64,000 bases of DNA, taken from positions 1-64,000 of the forward strand of contig JASANC010004056.1 of NCBI GenBank assembly GCA_030248135.1, written 5' to 3'. Shown piece by piece: positions 50,262 to 62,087 of the stretch. The notes beneath the pieces are model-generated. The model was given only the letters and a program-made list of their open reading frames with translations, had not been told where the DNA came from and ran no database searches. The position numbers and the translations under genes are program-made. Origin of the DNA: Theristus sp. LFF4_11 (lineage: Eukaryota > Nematoda > Chromadorea > Monhysterida > Xyalidae). Numbering within the stretch: the stretch's first letter is position 1; the number at the start of each line of letters is the position of its first letter.

Positions 50262-50470
50262 TGGCGTAGCGGTAGAACTTCGGCCTACAGTTCTGTAGGT
50301 ACCGGGTTCGAACCTCGCTGTGGACAAGACATACTCGTGGAAAATTAGAGTGACCAACGAACATCTAATGGTCTATTCCCTCCTGAGCCGAGGGTAAAAT
50401 TGGGCTCGGGGCAGTATTGCCCGTCTCTTATTTATTTAATTTATTTATCAATCAATCAATCAATCAATTT
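50262..50470 (+). repeat. tRNA-derived SINE of a second family
   Basis: GTCCGTGGCGTAGCGGTAGA (A-box TGGCGTAGCGG) and GTACCGGGTTCGAACCTCGC (B-box GGTTCGAACC). The ends GTCC..GGAC could pair. The anticodon arm has a 6-nt loop and three wobble pairs weaken the acceptor stem, so a working tRNA is unlikely. The body ends in TTTATTTAATTTATTTATCA and an (ATCA)n tail, as in SINEs. Confidence 0.65.
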
Positions 50471-51154
50471 TATTTGTATGCCTCACGGCCAGTTCACATC
50501 AACACATTCACAAAACTTCCATTATGCAAAACAAACACAATTGATGTCACAAAAAAAACCTAAAGAAACACAAGATTATTGATGAACTTGGTGAATGCAT
50601 GAATGAAAGCCAGCAAAAAGTCGATGCAAACGAATGGGCAGATGACTGCCCGGGTATTCACACAAAGAAACAAAATCCACAAAATAAAACCAACCGTCGA
50701 CAGTCAGAAACAATGAATGTTAAAAAAAAAACGCGCAAACACAATTGAAGCTTGAGAGAAGAAATAAATAAAATAGCGCGATCACGAACCGACAACATCA
50801 GACAGCGCACAACGGCCACGATTGACATTCAGGCACGATTAAATTAAGCAAGAGAAAGCAAAATGAACACGGCACAGTTGCTTTTCTTTTCTTCATCGCA
50901 GTTTTTCTCTCTTGTTTTTTTTCCTTTTTTTTCTTTTTTTTTCTTTTTTTTTGTTTTTTTGTTATTTTTTTTGTTCATGGGCTCTTATTTTTCTTGTGCC
51001 ATCCCAAATACAGCTAACAGCAAGTGATGAGCAACAGCAAGCAAGTAACAGTGCTAGTTAACAAAAAGAATGCCCCGAACACAAAAGCCACAAGAGCACA
51101 CAGAAAAAACGCGAGATAAAAGAGCTGTGACATGGACACACACTTGCACCAGAT
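50471..51154. other. Gene-free stretch
   Basis: AT-rich with T runs near 50910-50970. No exon supported. Confidence 0.35.
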
Positions 51155-51885
51155 TAGGGTTGTTAAAAAAACAAAAATCGTCATTTTTGTTTTTTTTTTT
51201 TTAAAAAATTTTTTTTTTGAAAAAAAAATTTCAAAAATCAAAGTTGTGCTAAATCAATCAGGGAGTCCGAAGAACCACATATGATATGCAAGCGCCTCCC
51301 GAATGACTCCCGTATGGCGGAACTTTGCAGATTTTGTTTTGGTGACCTCAATTACCCCTTTTCCAAACCGTCACCATGCCTCTTCTTGTGTTTTGACCTC
51401 CAAAACGTCACTAATTGTCCCCAGCTAAGCTAATGCTAAAGTGAAGACAAACATACCGCCTTGAAATTCGATCAATTCTTCTGATGGTGTCGCGACGACA
51501 CGACACGAAGCAGCAACCAGACAACGTAGCGCTTGCAAACGGAGCAGCGAGCACAATCGGACGCTCTGCGAGGCGAATCGTCACCTTATCTGCATCGGAA
51601 ATGGTAGGCTAAGCTTTGGGACGCTCAAAAACTTCATCGCAGATGTTGTCGAAGCCTAAAATCAGTCGGTAAAACGGCCCAAAATCGACTGCTAAAGGTT
51701 TTACGAGGTAAAATAAAAGAAAATTTTTGTTGAACTTTCGAAAAATTGTGCCAAAATTGAGGTTTTCAGAGCATATTAGAGGAAAATTTTTCAAATTTAA
51801 AAAAAAAAAAAAATCGGCATTTTTGTTTTTTTTTTAATCACTTTTTTTTTTAAAAAAAAATTTTCATTTTTGTTTAACAACCCTA
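51155..51885. mobile_element. 731-bp hAT-like element, TAGGGTTGTTAAA ends
   Basis: Left TAGGGTTGTTAAAAAAACAA; right, inverted, TGTTTAACAACCCTA. CACCAGAT flanks both sides (51147-51154, 51886-51893), a perfect 8-bp target duplication. Subterminal A and T runs mirror each other. The interior, 51240-51780, codes for nothing recognised. Partial left ends recur at 35989 and 52621. Confidence 0.85.
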
Positions 51886-52075
51886 CACCAGATACAAGAA
51901 AAAAGAAAACAACACGAAACGTCGCACAAAAGAGCACCTGTGATTCAAAACAAAATTTAATTATACTCTCCGCTGGAGTTTGGTACCTTCGGGCTTCCGG
52001 AACCGGCGCGCGTATAATTAAATTTAAAAAAATTAAAAAACGCGCTTTAAAAATACTTTGGGAAAAAGTTGTAGT

Positions 52076-52427
52076 CAGTACCGTGGGGGGGGGGGGGGGG
52101 GGTACACCCCCCCCCCCAGAGCACCCGAGACCGTCGGGTGGGGGGGTGGGGGGGCACCGTGCCACCCCCCCCCCCCCTAAAACCGGGCAACCCCCCATCG
52201 GACCCCCCCCCCCGAAAATTTGGCCGACACCCCCCGCACCTCCCATGAAATTTTGTCTGGCGGAGACCCCCCCCCCCCAAATTTTCTGCACACCCTAAAA
52301 TTTTACCCGGGGGGGGGGGGTCCCACGTTACCATAGGTTGGACCCCCCCCTCCCTTGTTGGTCGGCACCCCCCCCACGGTACCATCCCCCCCCCCCCCTC
52401 GAAATTTTTTTTGGGCCCACGGTACTG
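52076..52427. mobile_element. 352-bp G/C-run element E with 8-bp target duplication
   Basis: Ends CAGTACCGTGGGG and, inverted, CCCACGGTACTG. The flanks GTTGTAGT at 52068-52075 and 52428-52435 are an exact 8-bp duplication. The interior consists almost wholly of G and C homopolymers, joined by short motifs such as AGCACCCGAGACCGTCGGGT and GTTACCATAGGTTGGACC. A related, disrupted copy is at 35512-35990. The 8-bp duplication points to a hAT-type integrase acting in trans. Confidence 0.85.
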
Positions 52428-52620
52428 GTTGTAGTTTACTCTATAATTGCAATTGTCAGCAAATATTTTAGCTGAAAGAACGAAACAAAACAGATCCAGT
52501 TTTGACAAAAGAAAACCAACAATAGACGCACAGAACTGAACAAAAAAACGTCATTCAGTGAGTCAGTTCACTTCGTTTGATGGATAGCACTGGAAGGGAA
52601 GGAAAATAGAGAATGGGCTG

Positions 52621-52690
52621 TTAGGGTTGTTAAAAAAAACAAAATCGTCATTTTTTTAATTTAAAATTTTTTTCAAAAATCAAAGTTGTG
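52621..52690 (+). repeat. Solo left end of TAGGGTTGTTAAA element
   Basis: TTAGGGTTGTTAAAAAAAAC followed by CAAAAATCAAAGTTGTGCTA, shared with 51155-51250. Confidence 0.6.
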
Positions 52691-52724
52691 CTAATTTTTT
52701 TCCGATTTTTTTCCAATTCTTGGG

Positions 52725-54185
52725 CTAAAAAATATACATTCTGGGATTTTTTCTTTACCTCCCTTCCTTACGTGTAATGTGTGCCAATGTAACTCATCGA
52801 TTTTTGCATTACATTGGTGTAGCGAAACAGCCGTTTTGCTCGTGTTTCAGGAACATTTATATAAAGGCACGTTTTTCAAGGAGGTAATGTTTCTAATTTT
52901 GCATAAAAGACGGCATGTGTGAGCAACTTTTTTAACGCGTTTTTGCTCGTTGCAGTCATGGCGCAGCGGTACCGCTTTCGCTTGGCAGGGCGGGGGTCTT
53001 AGTGGATCGGATCCCATTGATAAAAAAATCTTTAAACGTTTAAAGAAAATGAATTCGTGTCTTGGGGAGGTGGAGGGGTTGAGGGGTGAGACAGGCCCGA
53101 CCGACAGGTATGAGGGGTGCAGACTTAGCCACGCAGTAATTAGGGATTGTTGAACATGGCCAAATTTTGGTTATTTTCTAAAGAGAAACAACTACGACTC
53201 ATTATTCAAGTACACGTAAAAAAATGTCCTGTTTTTGCTGTTGAAAATGCAATTTTCCCTCTATGAATAGACAATTTTTAATCGCATACGACTTGCCCTT
53301 TTACGGCCCATTTATACCTGACGTCGACGTACGTCTGTATGAACGACAGTATGCACTAACACGGGACCTAAAGTGACGTGACGTGACATGCCGTGCTGTA
53401 TGCGCATACGTCAGGTATAAACGGGCCATTGTAGATTACCGGATCGTTCTGAAAATGGTCTAGCTGAACTCAGCTCGATGCGATGCTTTGAACAAACCTG
53501 ACTCATAAAAAATGTTTGTTTATTTTTAAAAGACCCGATTTTTTTCAATCCTTGCACTAGAAAATATGCATTCTGGGATTTTTTCTTTACCACCCTTCCT
53601 TACGTGGAATGTGTGCCAACTTAACTCATCGACTTTTGCAATACAGTGATGTAGCGAAACAGCCGTTTTGTTCGTGTTTCACGAACATTTATAAAACAGC
53701 ACGTTTTTCAAGGAGGTAATGTTTCTAATTTTGCATAAAAGACGGCATGAATGAGCAACTTTTTTAACGCGTTTTTCCTCGTTGCAGCAATGGCGCAGCG
53801 GTACCGCTTTCGCTTGGCAGGGCGGGGGTCTTAGTGGATCGGATCCCATCGATGAAAAAATCTTTAAAGATTTTATTGGTTTCGGTTATGCTTCGTACTT
53901 GTCAGCCAGCTGCGTTCCTCTGACCCATTCTTGACTTCATAAATGAACGGAATAGCCGCGTAAACGTGGCATATTTTTTCAGGATGCAAGGAGCACGCGG
54001 AATTTGAATGAAAGAAAAAATAGTTCCAGAAAACGAATTGTGTATCAAATGAATTCGTGTCTTGGGGAGGTGGAGGGGTTGGGACAGGCACGGCCGACAG
54101 GTACGGTATGAGGGGTGCAGACTTAGCCACGCAGTAATTAGGGATTTTTGAACACGGCCAAATTTCTGTTATTTTCTAAAGACGA
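52725..54185 (+). repeat. Duplicated segment carrying a tRNA-like block
   Basis: 52725-53038 recurs at 53535-53866, and 53048-53185 recurs at 54047-54185. Shared pieces include AACAGCCGTTTTG, TCAAGGAGGTAATGTTTCTA, ATGGCGCAGCGGTACCGCTT (A-box-like), GGCAGGGCGGGGGTCTTAGT, GGATCGGATCCCAT (B-box-like) and TGAATTCGTGTCTTGGGGAG. This looks like a tRNA-derived SINE or a local duplication later split by insertions. Confidence 0.75.
53305..53427. repeat. 123-bp MITE, GGCCCATTTATACCTGACGT ends
   Basis: Left GGCCCATTTATACCTGACGT; right TACGTCAGGTATAAACGGGCC, its near-perfect inverse. The interior also pairs partly (CGTACGTCTG, GTGACGTGACGTGACATGCC). Inserted between the two copies of the duplicated segment. 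Confidence 0.7.
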
Positions 54186-54215
54186 CTCATTATTAGTAAA
54201 AATATAGTAATAAAA

Positions 54216-54450
54216 TAGTATTGTGGATTTATTCAAACGTGTCCCGACTAAAATGACGTCATTTGCTTTAATAACGCCAGTTTGTCAAAGTACAGGCACT
54301 AAAATGTCAGTTTGGTGTGACTGATTCGACATTCACCATTTGTTTACGGGAAGAAATCGGCTAAACGGAAAGTCTGGTTTGCTGTGAACGGCAAGCGCAT
54401 GTTTGGCGGCACATGACGTCATTTCAGTGGGACACGTTTAAAAAAATAGG
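54216..54450. repeat. MITE family B, copy 3
   Basis: Inverse orientation relative to copy 1: TTATTCAAACGTGTCCCGAC, AAATGACGTCATTTGC, then CACATGACGTCATTTCAGTG and GGACACGTTTAAA. Confidence 0.85.
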
Positions 54451-55970
54451 TCATAGCTAAAACGCCGAAAATCAATAAAAACAGTTAAATAATGCTTTAA
54501 TACACTAAAAATTCAGTATAAACACGACTTTGGGTGCATGAAGGCAATCAAAGTAAACGTTAACGTGTACCTCTATGAAAAGTTTGTCCTGTTTGTTTTC
54601 CATGAATATAAACGCCATTAATCAAATAACCGCGCCGTAGCCAGCCACTAGCCACCCACATCTTATTGAGTTCCAAAAACTGATTTGTCCAAAAAATTGT
54701 TCCGCATACAAACAGAGTGGGTGATTAAAAAAGTCGTCCCGTGTGGCATGGCCTTTCGTCGGTTTTTATGCTCGGCGTACCTGGCACGACAATGTTTGTG
54801 GTTTTTGAGGACTTCATGTTCCACATGTATCTTGCTGTTCTGTCATGTGCTTTCTGTACATGAACACATACCTCTAGTAATTGTAGGTTTCGTCAGCAGC
54901 ACAAGCGTTCCGGTTTTGGTTTTCTAGCTCCTCCAATTGCTTCACGTTTCTCAGGTTTTCTCAAGCTTCGAACTACACATAAATGTTGTTCTTTGACTTG
55001 GCCGTGTGTTAGTAACTGTAATAAAAGATTTACAAACACGGTTATCCAATTTTTTCAGAGCTGATTTCAAAATATAAATCCGTTCTCAATTGGGTCCCAC
55101 ACTCTCAGATTATCGTATTTCACAATGAGATTTTTTTGTTTTGAACCTCCAACGTTCACACGTGCATTTATGCTCCATCTTCCATGGTCAACAAAAATTC
55201 ATCTATAAAATAGTGCATTTAGCAGGATGTGTGTTTGGATAGCTGTTTTCTTATTCAACTTGCAACCCAAACACGGCCACTGTTTACTGTTAGCCTGAAG
55301 TGCTTGCTGCCCAGACAGTCGTCGATAAAAAAATAAATTTTAGCAATGCATGGCAATATTCAATTCGGTATTTTGGTAAAAGTAAGTTTAAAGGTGCAAG
55401 TAGTAAACCAAAGTGAACATCTCAAAATGTATTATCAGCAAACAAATTTCTGGTAACGAAATTTCTTCCTTGAAAATCGCTTTTCGAAAGCCAGCGTTTT
55501 TTCAATAGGTGCCTTTAAAAATTCTATCACACGATTCAGTCCAAAACAACTTCCTGGATCAACGCGCCGCAGCTTTTTCATGTGACGGTATGGTTATGCA
55601 CAATGCTTCCCATCTCAAAATTTAATCAATGACTTTACGCGCAACAATTTGTGAATAAAAGCGGAATCATCAGACTCTTTGCATGTGCATGCTTCCTTCG
55701 CGCATAAAAAATGTCATGTCACTCAGTTCCGTGGCACCGTCACTGGGCAGACGATCTGCTTATTTGCAACATTGAAGTTTCCTTTTTTATGAATGCACAT
55801 AACGCCAGACAGCTCAGACCCTCACTTTGTTGTCGTTTTGTTCACCTTTTACGTTTTCACGTGTATTTTTTACGTGACGAAATCGGCCAAATTAAAGCTA
55901 TAGTTTGAAGGATTGTAATTTTGACGCTCAATTGCACATTTCGGCGTTTTGGTTGCAATACAGCTAAAAC
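54451..55970. other. Gene-free stretch upstream of 7TM receptor
   Basis: No exon with domain or splice support. Probably holds the receptor promoter near 55970. Confidence 0.4.
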
Positions 55971-58217
55971 ATGGCAACGACCAAGCAACACGATCATTCG
56001 TGTCTGAATGCGTGGGCGAATGACGCAGTCTTGTACGAATGGCTGTACCGGCTGAACGTGTACGCGCTGTGGCCGATCTGCATCGCTGCATTCGTTGTGA
56101 ACGCTGTCGCCATTTGGCTCCTTTGGAGGCCGCCGCAACTTAGATCCGGTCAGTTGAATCGGTGTTTTGTGGAGTATTTTTAGTCATTTTTAGTCGGTTT
56201 TTTGCAATTTACATTTAGTCAGTTTATAAGTCTATATAGGACAGACCCTGCAGGTTAACTGAAAGCTGGGTGGTTGGTTGGTTAAGAACGACGTTAAAAA
56301 TTACATTGTATTTTGTGTCATATGCGTTGTGCCACAACTGGTTTCTGCCGCAACAATACAGTCGTCTGTCAACATTTCACGTGTTCCAGGTGTGTTCGTC
56401 TACCTGAATGCAATGCTCGGCGCCAACATCATGCACGTTCTCGTCAATAGCACCAGAGCGCTGCCCTACTTCTGCGACTCCATGCTGCAATCGACATCGA
56501 ATGTTAACCGATCTATTTATCTAGAATCGAAATATCTAGACAACGTCACTGCCAAGAAGTCTTACGACGAGAAAAACTCGTCTGATTTGGAAGAATATAA
56601 CTCCTTACTAGGTGAATATTGTGTTTTGTATCATCAATTCGCACTGCAGTCGAGTCCAAGATGCATAGCAACGGTGAACACAGTGCACATTTGGTTGATT
56701 GCGGCCTTGTCTGTTCACAGAGGATGGAAGGTAAAACGGTAGTTTAGCTTAGAGATTTTCTGTGAAACCGTAAACGGTCAAGATTAGGTTTTCAATTATA
56801 CTACTGTGGTTTGGCAGTATAATATCCATTTATCATGCAGACCATGCACCCACTGAGCAGCCACATCAACGACACAATCAGTCGAGCGCTGATTAGTGTC
56901 ACTGTGCTTACGATTTCCGCCGTCGTTTTCCGACTGCCACTTTTTTTCGAGCTGCAATTGGTGAAACGACAGCGATTGTGGGCGTTAGCTGAGCGGCAGG
57001 AATTGGCTAGCAATGTGCGCTACAACATTTGGTATCACATCATTGCCGCCTCGCTGCTGGCGCATGTAAGTTTTCTTTGGCACAAAAGTTCAATGCTACG
57101 ACAAGTGGTCTGTCCACAGGTGCCCCTTCACCCTTTCAGCGGTCTTCTCGGCCACTGTACTTTTTCAGCTGTTGCCCCTGGCAGTGACCAGTGTCGGCTG
57201 TCTAGCCACAATCAGCGCGATGCACAGTTCAGGGCGTCGTCAAATTCACCGGCAGGCCGGCATCACCAACGAGTGTCAGTTGCAGTCGATTCGTGCCTCG
57301 GCAAGCATCGTCGCCATTCTTGTCGTTCACCTCGTCTTTCATAGGTCGGCGTTCATAGGGCTGGTGTATTGAATGTGCTGATTGGGCAAATTTGAACTCT
57401 GCCCAGTTTTTCAAATTTTGAAATAGCTTTGTTTAACTTTTAAAATTTTGCAACGCTGGCGCCCTTATTTGGCTTCCCGCTCTGGAACACTCGAGACTCG
57501 GTTCCTTTTTTAGTGATAACTTATGAATGGAAAGAACCCTAATTTCAAGATTTTGCGGTAGTTCAGTTGGAAGACTTGTTTATTTTTTGGCAGACAGTTT
57601 CTATTTCTTTCGTGTCAGTCTGTCGATCTACGAGTTGGCCACCCGCTGTGCGTCTGCGCTCCACCCCCGCGCACAGTGTTTCTCGCGAACTGACCATTTA
57701 CTCAGTGAGTCGGCAGTGCTGCTATCAATCACTGCCAGCGGACTGAATGCGTTCATTTTTGTTGCCGTTACCAGTGGAGTGAAACAGTATCTCAGGTGTG
57801 TATCGGCGGGTTGAACGTTTGGTTTTAGCGTTTTTAAAGTACCAAGTTTCGTAAGCAAGTAGTGAAGTTTCGATGCATATGACCAAAACGACTGCAGCTA
57901 CTAACACCCTTTACACATTAAAAAGTGTTAGCTTCAGCCGTTCAGCATTACCACCGGAAAGAAAGACAAAATTCTTCAACGAACTTCGTTCCACTGCAGC
58001 TGGAATGTATAATCGCGGTCAGAAAGATTGCGGTCTAAACAACTCCGTCCCTAGGATAAACCATCACAAAAACAACACCAGTTCGATACTTTCAAAAATT
58101 GATTTCAACATCGTGCACGCGATTTCAGTGAGCGGTGTGCAGTCACACGATTATCGTCCGGTAGCAGTATCCAGACAACGCCAAAGTCGCCAAAACCTGA
58201 GTCACTGCCGTTGTTGA
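55971..58217 (+). CDS. Seven-transmembrane receptor, peptide-receptor-like, atypical motifs
   Basis: Six exons with consistent phases: 55971-56148, 56390-56730, 56841-57065, 57169-57344, 57619-57795 and 57860-58217; 484 residues. TM1 has ICIAAFVVNAVAIWLLWRP and TM2 YLNAMLGANIMHVLVNS. An NxS/NxT-rich loop precedes TM3, VNTVHIWLIAALSVHRG. There HRG stands where DRY is usual, followed by the conserved MHPLS. TM4 (VTVLTISAVVFRLPLFFEL), TM5 (HIIAASLLAHLLPLAVTSVG), TM6 (SIRASASIVAILVVHLVFH) and TM7 (ESAVLLSITASGLNAFIFVA) follow. TM7 lacks NPxxY. The tail is Ser/Thr/basic. It belongs to the rhodopsin-like class, probably near invertebrate FMRFamide-type peptide receptors; the ligand is unknown. Exons 4 to 6 borders are less sure than the rest. 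Confidence 0.75.
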
Positions 58218-58398
58218 GGCGTGACGATCAACGAAGAGAACCGAGGGCATACAGACTGGCCAGGGGAGAGTCGATGGAAAGTCAGAATTCCAGTATTTCC
58301 CTTCCAATGCAACACAAGACACAATTTGAACATCGAATGATCAGCTGTAAATTGTGAAGCCGTGTCAGATGCTGTGAATTTGCACTGAGTTTATCGCC

Positions 58399-58490
58399 CA
58401 ACAAACGCGGCGCAAAAATATAACTCCTATCTTCTTTTATCCGTGTCCCACATCAGAGACTTGAAAATTGTTGTCCAAGCAGTGGCGGCG
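58399..58490 (-). repeat. Fragment of element D terminus
   Basis: AACAAACGCGGCGCAAAAAT, then CCACATCAGAGACTTGAAAA and TTGTCCAAGCAG. Diverged from the full termini at 34013 and 41643. Confidence 0.6.
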
Positions 58491-59019
58491 TGCAAGACTT
58501 TACGGCATTTTTCATTGCCAAATTCTGTCAATAACAGATTGTTGCACATCGAGTTGATCATCGTGAACGTGTGATGTGATGCTATTATATTGTGACGCTT
58601 TTTGTCAGGACAAGTTGTGTTTCAGATGTGATCGTAATCGAACGCTATGAATGGATTTGTTTGCTGCCAATGTTTTTATAAACTCGCGCGAACCGTGTAA
58701 AAAGTACAAACCGTTGTTTACACCGTTATGTGTACGACATACACAGCTTGCATATTCATAAATAAACAGAACACTACTCAGAAAACTGTGAACCGTGTCA
58801 ATTCAACTTTACATTGTTTACGTTACATTCCAGTGCAAACATTTCAGTGTTTTCAATAACCACTCTTAGTTTTGATTTTGACCAAATACCGGTACCTCGG
58901 TTTTTCGAACGGTACATTGTCCACTATCTTTTTAAGTTTCGAACAGAACACTTGTGCTATTGGTTTGTTTCCCATTGAATTCATGTTCTTGTTCTGCTTT
59001 ATGCTGATTTTCCAGTGTA

Positions 59020-59225
59020 CAGGGTGGGGCAAAAAAGATGGCCCGTATTCATCACCAGTAGAAGTTATTGAACTGAAATTTGAAACACTTGTCGACTTTA
59101 TGTCTTTTTATGGATTCAAATTCCAGCTGAAATCACTGATCGTTGATCACAAAACGTTGTTTTTTTACTGTATAAGGGCCCTACTCGGGATAATCAAGCT
59201 ATTATGCACTTTTTTGCCCACCCTG
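59020..59225. mobile_element. 206-bp MITE of Tc1/mariner type
   Basis: Ends CAGGGTGGGGCAAAAAAG and, inverted, CTTTTTTGCCCACCCTG, flanked by TA on both sides (59018-59019, 59226-59227). The CAGGGTG..CAAAAA terminus and TA duplication are typical of Tc1/mariner elements. No transposase. Confidence 0.85.
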
Positions 59226-60439
59226 TAATATTGTACTTGTAAGTAACGTAACAAAAAAAAGTAAACCCAGTTTGGGTACGGTGCCGGGTGAAAAACACGT
59301 CTGCTCTGCAGACCAGGGCTTGATCAAAAAGCAGTTTTAGTCGATTTCACAATGCATATGGAAATTTCGCTTTTTTAATTCAAACCCTCAGGTCACAAAC
59401 AATGCAAACAGCAACGGAATACGAAGAAATGGCGAAAAAAACGTCTGAATTTTCCGCTCGCAACCACACAAGTGTATGGTCTTGAACGATTTATGTTCAA
59501 CAAGATAAGAGAAAGAGAGAAAATGAAAACATGCTCAAATTCAAACAACATACGACGTGCACAATCTGCGATGAGTAAACCTCCGCTCCGGAACGGATAT
59601 GAAACGACCATAGAATACATGCATAGTAACAACATTTGGCTGGTGTGCTGTACACAGCGGCCGTAATGTTTTATTTTCAATAACACGCTTTGCCCGTTCA
59701 GGTTGCGGCAACCTCAGCGCCCTAAAACACGCAAGCCACCCCAGACCACACCTGTCCCTTTCGCGCGTTGTATCTAGATATATTATGAATGGTCGTGCAT
59801 ATTTCAGAGTAAAACGTACATTTTTGTGCTGTTACCATGGCGAAAAAAATAATTTGCTATTTTAGTGTGAAAATTCGCAAAAAGCACCGATAACAACGCC
59901 GCTTTTATTGCGACACCAATTTTGTTTTTCAGCGCATTTTCAATTTTTATTTTTCAATATGTGTGCATTCAGTCAATTTTTATTTCAATAATTCGTGACA
60001 AAGTAAACAGATGTGACACATGGAAGCGCTGGTGTTTGCACCGTGCGAAAACTAAAAAGTAAATAAAAAATATTATTTTGCTATAAGTGCTTGGCTGACA
60101 TGCCCTCCTACACAGCCCTAAAGTTCGTGAATCAGTTCTGTGGGTGATTTTTTAATTGGCGTTTGATGTTTGCTGACTGAAAGTTTTTTACCATTTTTTT
60201 CAAAGCGCGACCTCAACTTTCTGGCGCCGCACTGGTCTGCACTGCAACATTTTTGAAAACTGCAGTTTTTCTTGATTGTGCTGCTGTTTGCGCTTTTTGT
60301 TCAACATTCTGGCAAATACACTGTATGTAATTTATTCTTCATGCCCGAGTCATGTTTTTTTAAGTATGGGCATTTTATAAAAAAAATACAGAAATTAAAA
60401 ATACTGATAATTGAAGGTTTCCGGATTGCACACAAAACA

Positions 60440-61041
60440 ATGAACGAAGAAGAACGATACCGGCTAGCAGCTCGTGACGGGCGGGTGGATATGCTCATGA
60501 ACGGTTGGTGGTAGATTTTTTTGTGTTTTCCCGCCTTATTCCATCAACTATTGACACGCAGGAAAATTTACTCAACATTTTGTCAACATTCAGTTGAGCT
60601 ACACCTGTACGCACCACAGGTAGTTCAACATTTTGTGTCTGTTAACATTTGGTAGCCATCAATACTACTTTTCATTTAGTTTTTTCTTTTAACTTTTAAC
60701 GCGCGCAGAATGGAAATCAGTGTCATGCATGACGCAGCAATTCAACATTTCTGAAGTCACTGAATTGCGAAACGAAGCACGAACGCGCTTTTGAATTGCC
60801 GCATTAATCGTGGAACTACAATGTAATTTGCTTTCCGCCTCTGCAAACACATCAAGTCGCAGAAAATGAAAAGCAAAGATAAACAACTACTCTCAATGTC
60901 TATCTGTTACTACAAAGCATAACGCACTTTCGCAGGAACAAAGCGTGACATGAATCGTGGCGACGACGACGGCATGACGCCGGTGCACTGGGCCGCATAC
61001 CACGGACAGTTGGAGGCACTGAGGTGCGTCGTCGGCCGCGG
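60440..61041 (+). CDS. Sans/ANKS4B-like ankyrin protein, first two exons
   Basis: Exon 1 (60440-60503) reads [20 protein letters not shown]. Exon 2 (60936-61041) reads [35 protein letters not shown], an ankyrin repeat. The pair matches the N-terminus of USH1G (Sans) and ANKS4B. The motif DEDGMTP..AAYHGNLE and the intron at the ..RG|G position are shared. Those proteins are scaffolds with ankyrin repeats and a SAM domain that bind harmonin in hair-cell stereocilia or brush border. The next ankyrin exon (expected GDPDKCDIWGNTPLH-like) was not found before the window ends. Either it lies to the right, with the ion-channel gene inside a long intron, or the gene is truncated. A vague trace (ENAASHQW) occurs near 61700. 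Confidence 0.7.
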
Positions 61042-62087
61042 GTAAGTGCAAGCTGGCTGTTTTGTTTTTTTTCTGATTTTTTTCACAATCACTTTGTTAT
61101 TAATTTTATCGTTCTCTCACGTTTTTTTTGATTCTGTTGAAACAATGATTCTGAGATTCTATGCAACATATACATCAATGTACACAGAAAATGAATAATT
61201 TGGCGCATATAAAGGTTTAGCTACAGCGTGTGAAGAAATTGAAAATCAAGTCGAATCGATTATGAACGACGCAATATCGTGGAATCTCTGTTTCTGCTTT
61301 TTTGAAAAAAAATCATTTTGCGTTTCAAAAAATCAAACATCGTCGTATTATCTTTTGTTTTGGTTCCGCGACTCAATGCTCGCATATGAAATAGCACTTC
61401 TGTGGTTGACGCGAGAATTAAAAATCGGTGAAGCAACCAGAGTCTCTGAAAGACGATAGAGTCATAGGCAATTTATAATTGCCGCATCAAGCATGAAAGT
61501 AATTTTCTTTTGACGTCTGCAAACGCGTGCAGAACCAAGAAGATAGATAATAAAAAGCAAACAGTTCGCGATTCCACGGTATTTGAACTCGTGTTAATTT
61601 GTGTTTTTGTAGTGTCACTGTAATGACAAATTGTTTCAAAAATAGTTTGCCCAAATTGAAAAACAAAACCAAAATTACATTTTAACTTTCGACTAACAGA
61701 AAATGCTGCAAGTCATCAATGGAGGCATATCAACGGTTGCCTTGATTTTGAATATTTCTTTGGAAGTACGTAAAATGTGCAAAAAAATTTACAAAAAAGT
61801 TTTACAATCAAAGACAGTGAGAAACGGCGGTACCATTTTTAGTCCTCAGCATGGTGCAGTTCACAGTTTTGTCAGAAAAAGCAATGCGGGATAAAATCCC
61901 AGCTATACAAATACATTGAACATTCTATGTATCATCACCAAAAAGCCATGAAATGCATCAGTTATATTCTCTGTGTTATCATAAATTGCACGTTCCCCAG
62001 CCGCCTTTTCAAGGAAGCTGTTCTTCTGCGATGAATGAAGTTGAAATTGAAGCAAAAAAAACTCAATATAAAAGAAGAAGAAAAATA
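61042..62087. other. Putative intron or 3' flank of the ankyrin gene
   Basis: AT-rich. No further ankyrin or SAM exon could be read with confidence. Confidence 0.35.

Larger units (their letters stand above)
58218..60439. other. Gene-free stretch with repeat fragments
   Basis: Contains an element D fragment (58399-58490) and a mariner-type MITE (59020-59225). Open frames here lack support. Confidence 0.4.

Noticed and set aside
50262..50336. Functional tRNA gene
   Set aside because: A-box and B-box are present, but the anticodon arm has an abnormal loop and three wobble pairs weaken the acceptor stem. A SINE-like body and (ATCA)n tail follow.
51797..52508. Gly/Pro-rich frames of up to 164 codons
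   Set aside because: Artefact of the G/C-run mobile element, which has its own ends and target duplication.
58872..59228. 118-codon plus-strand frame with hydrophobic stretches
   Set aside because: Its second half lies inside a TA-flanked MITE and the first half is AT-rich; no recognisable protein.
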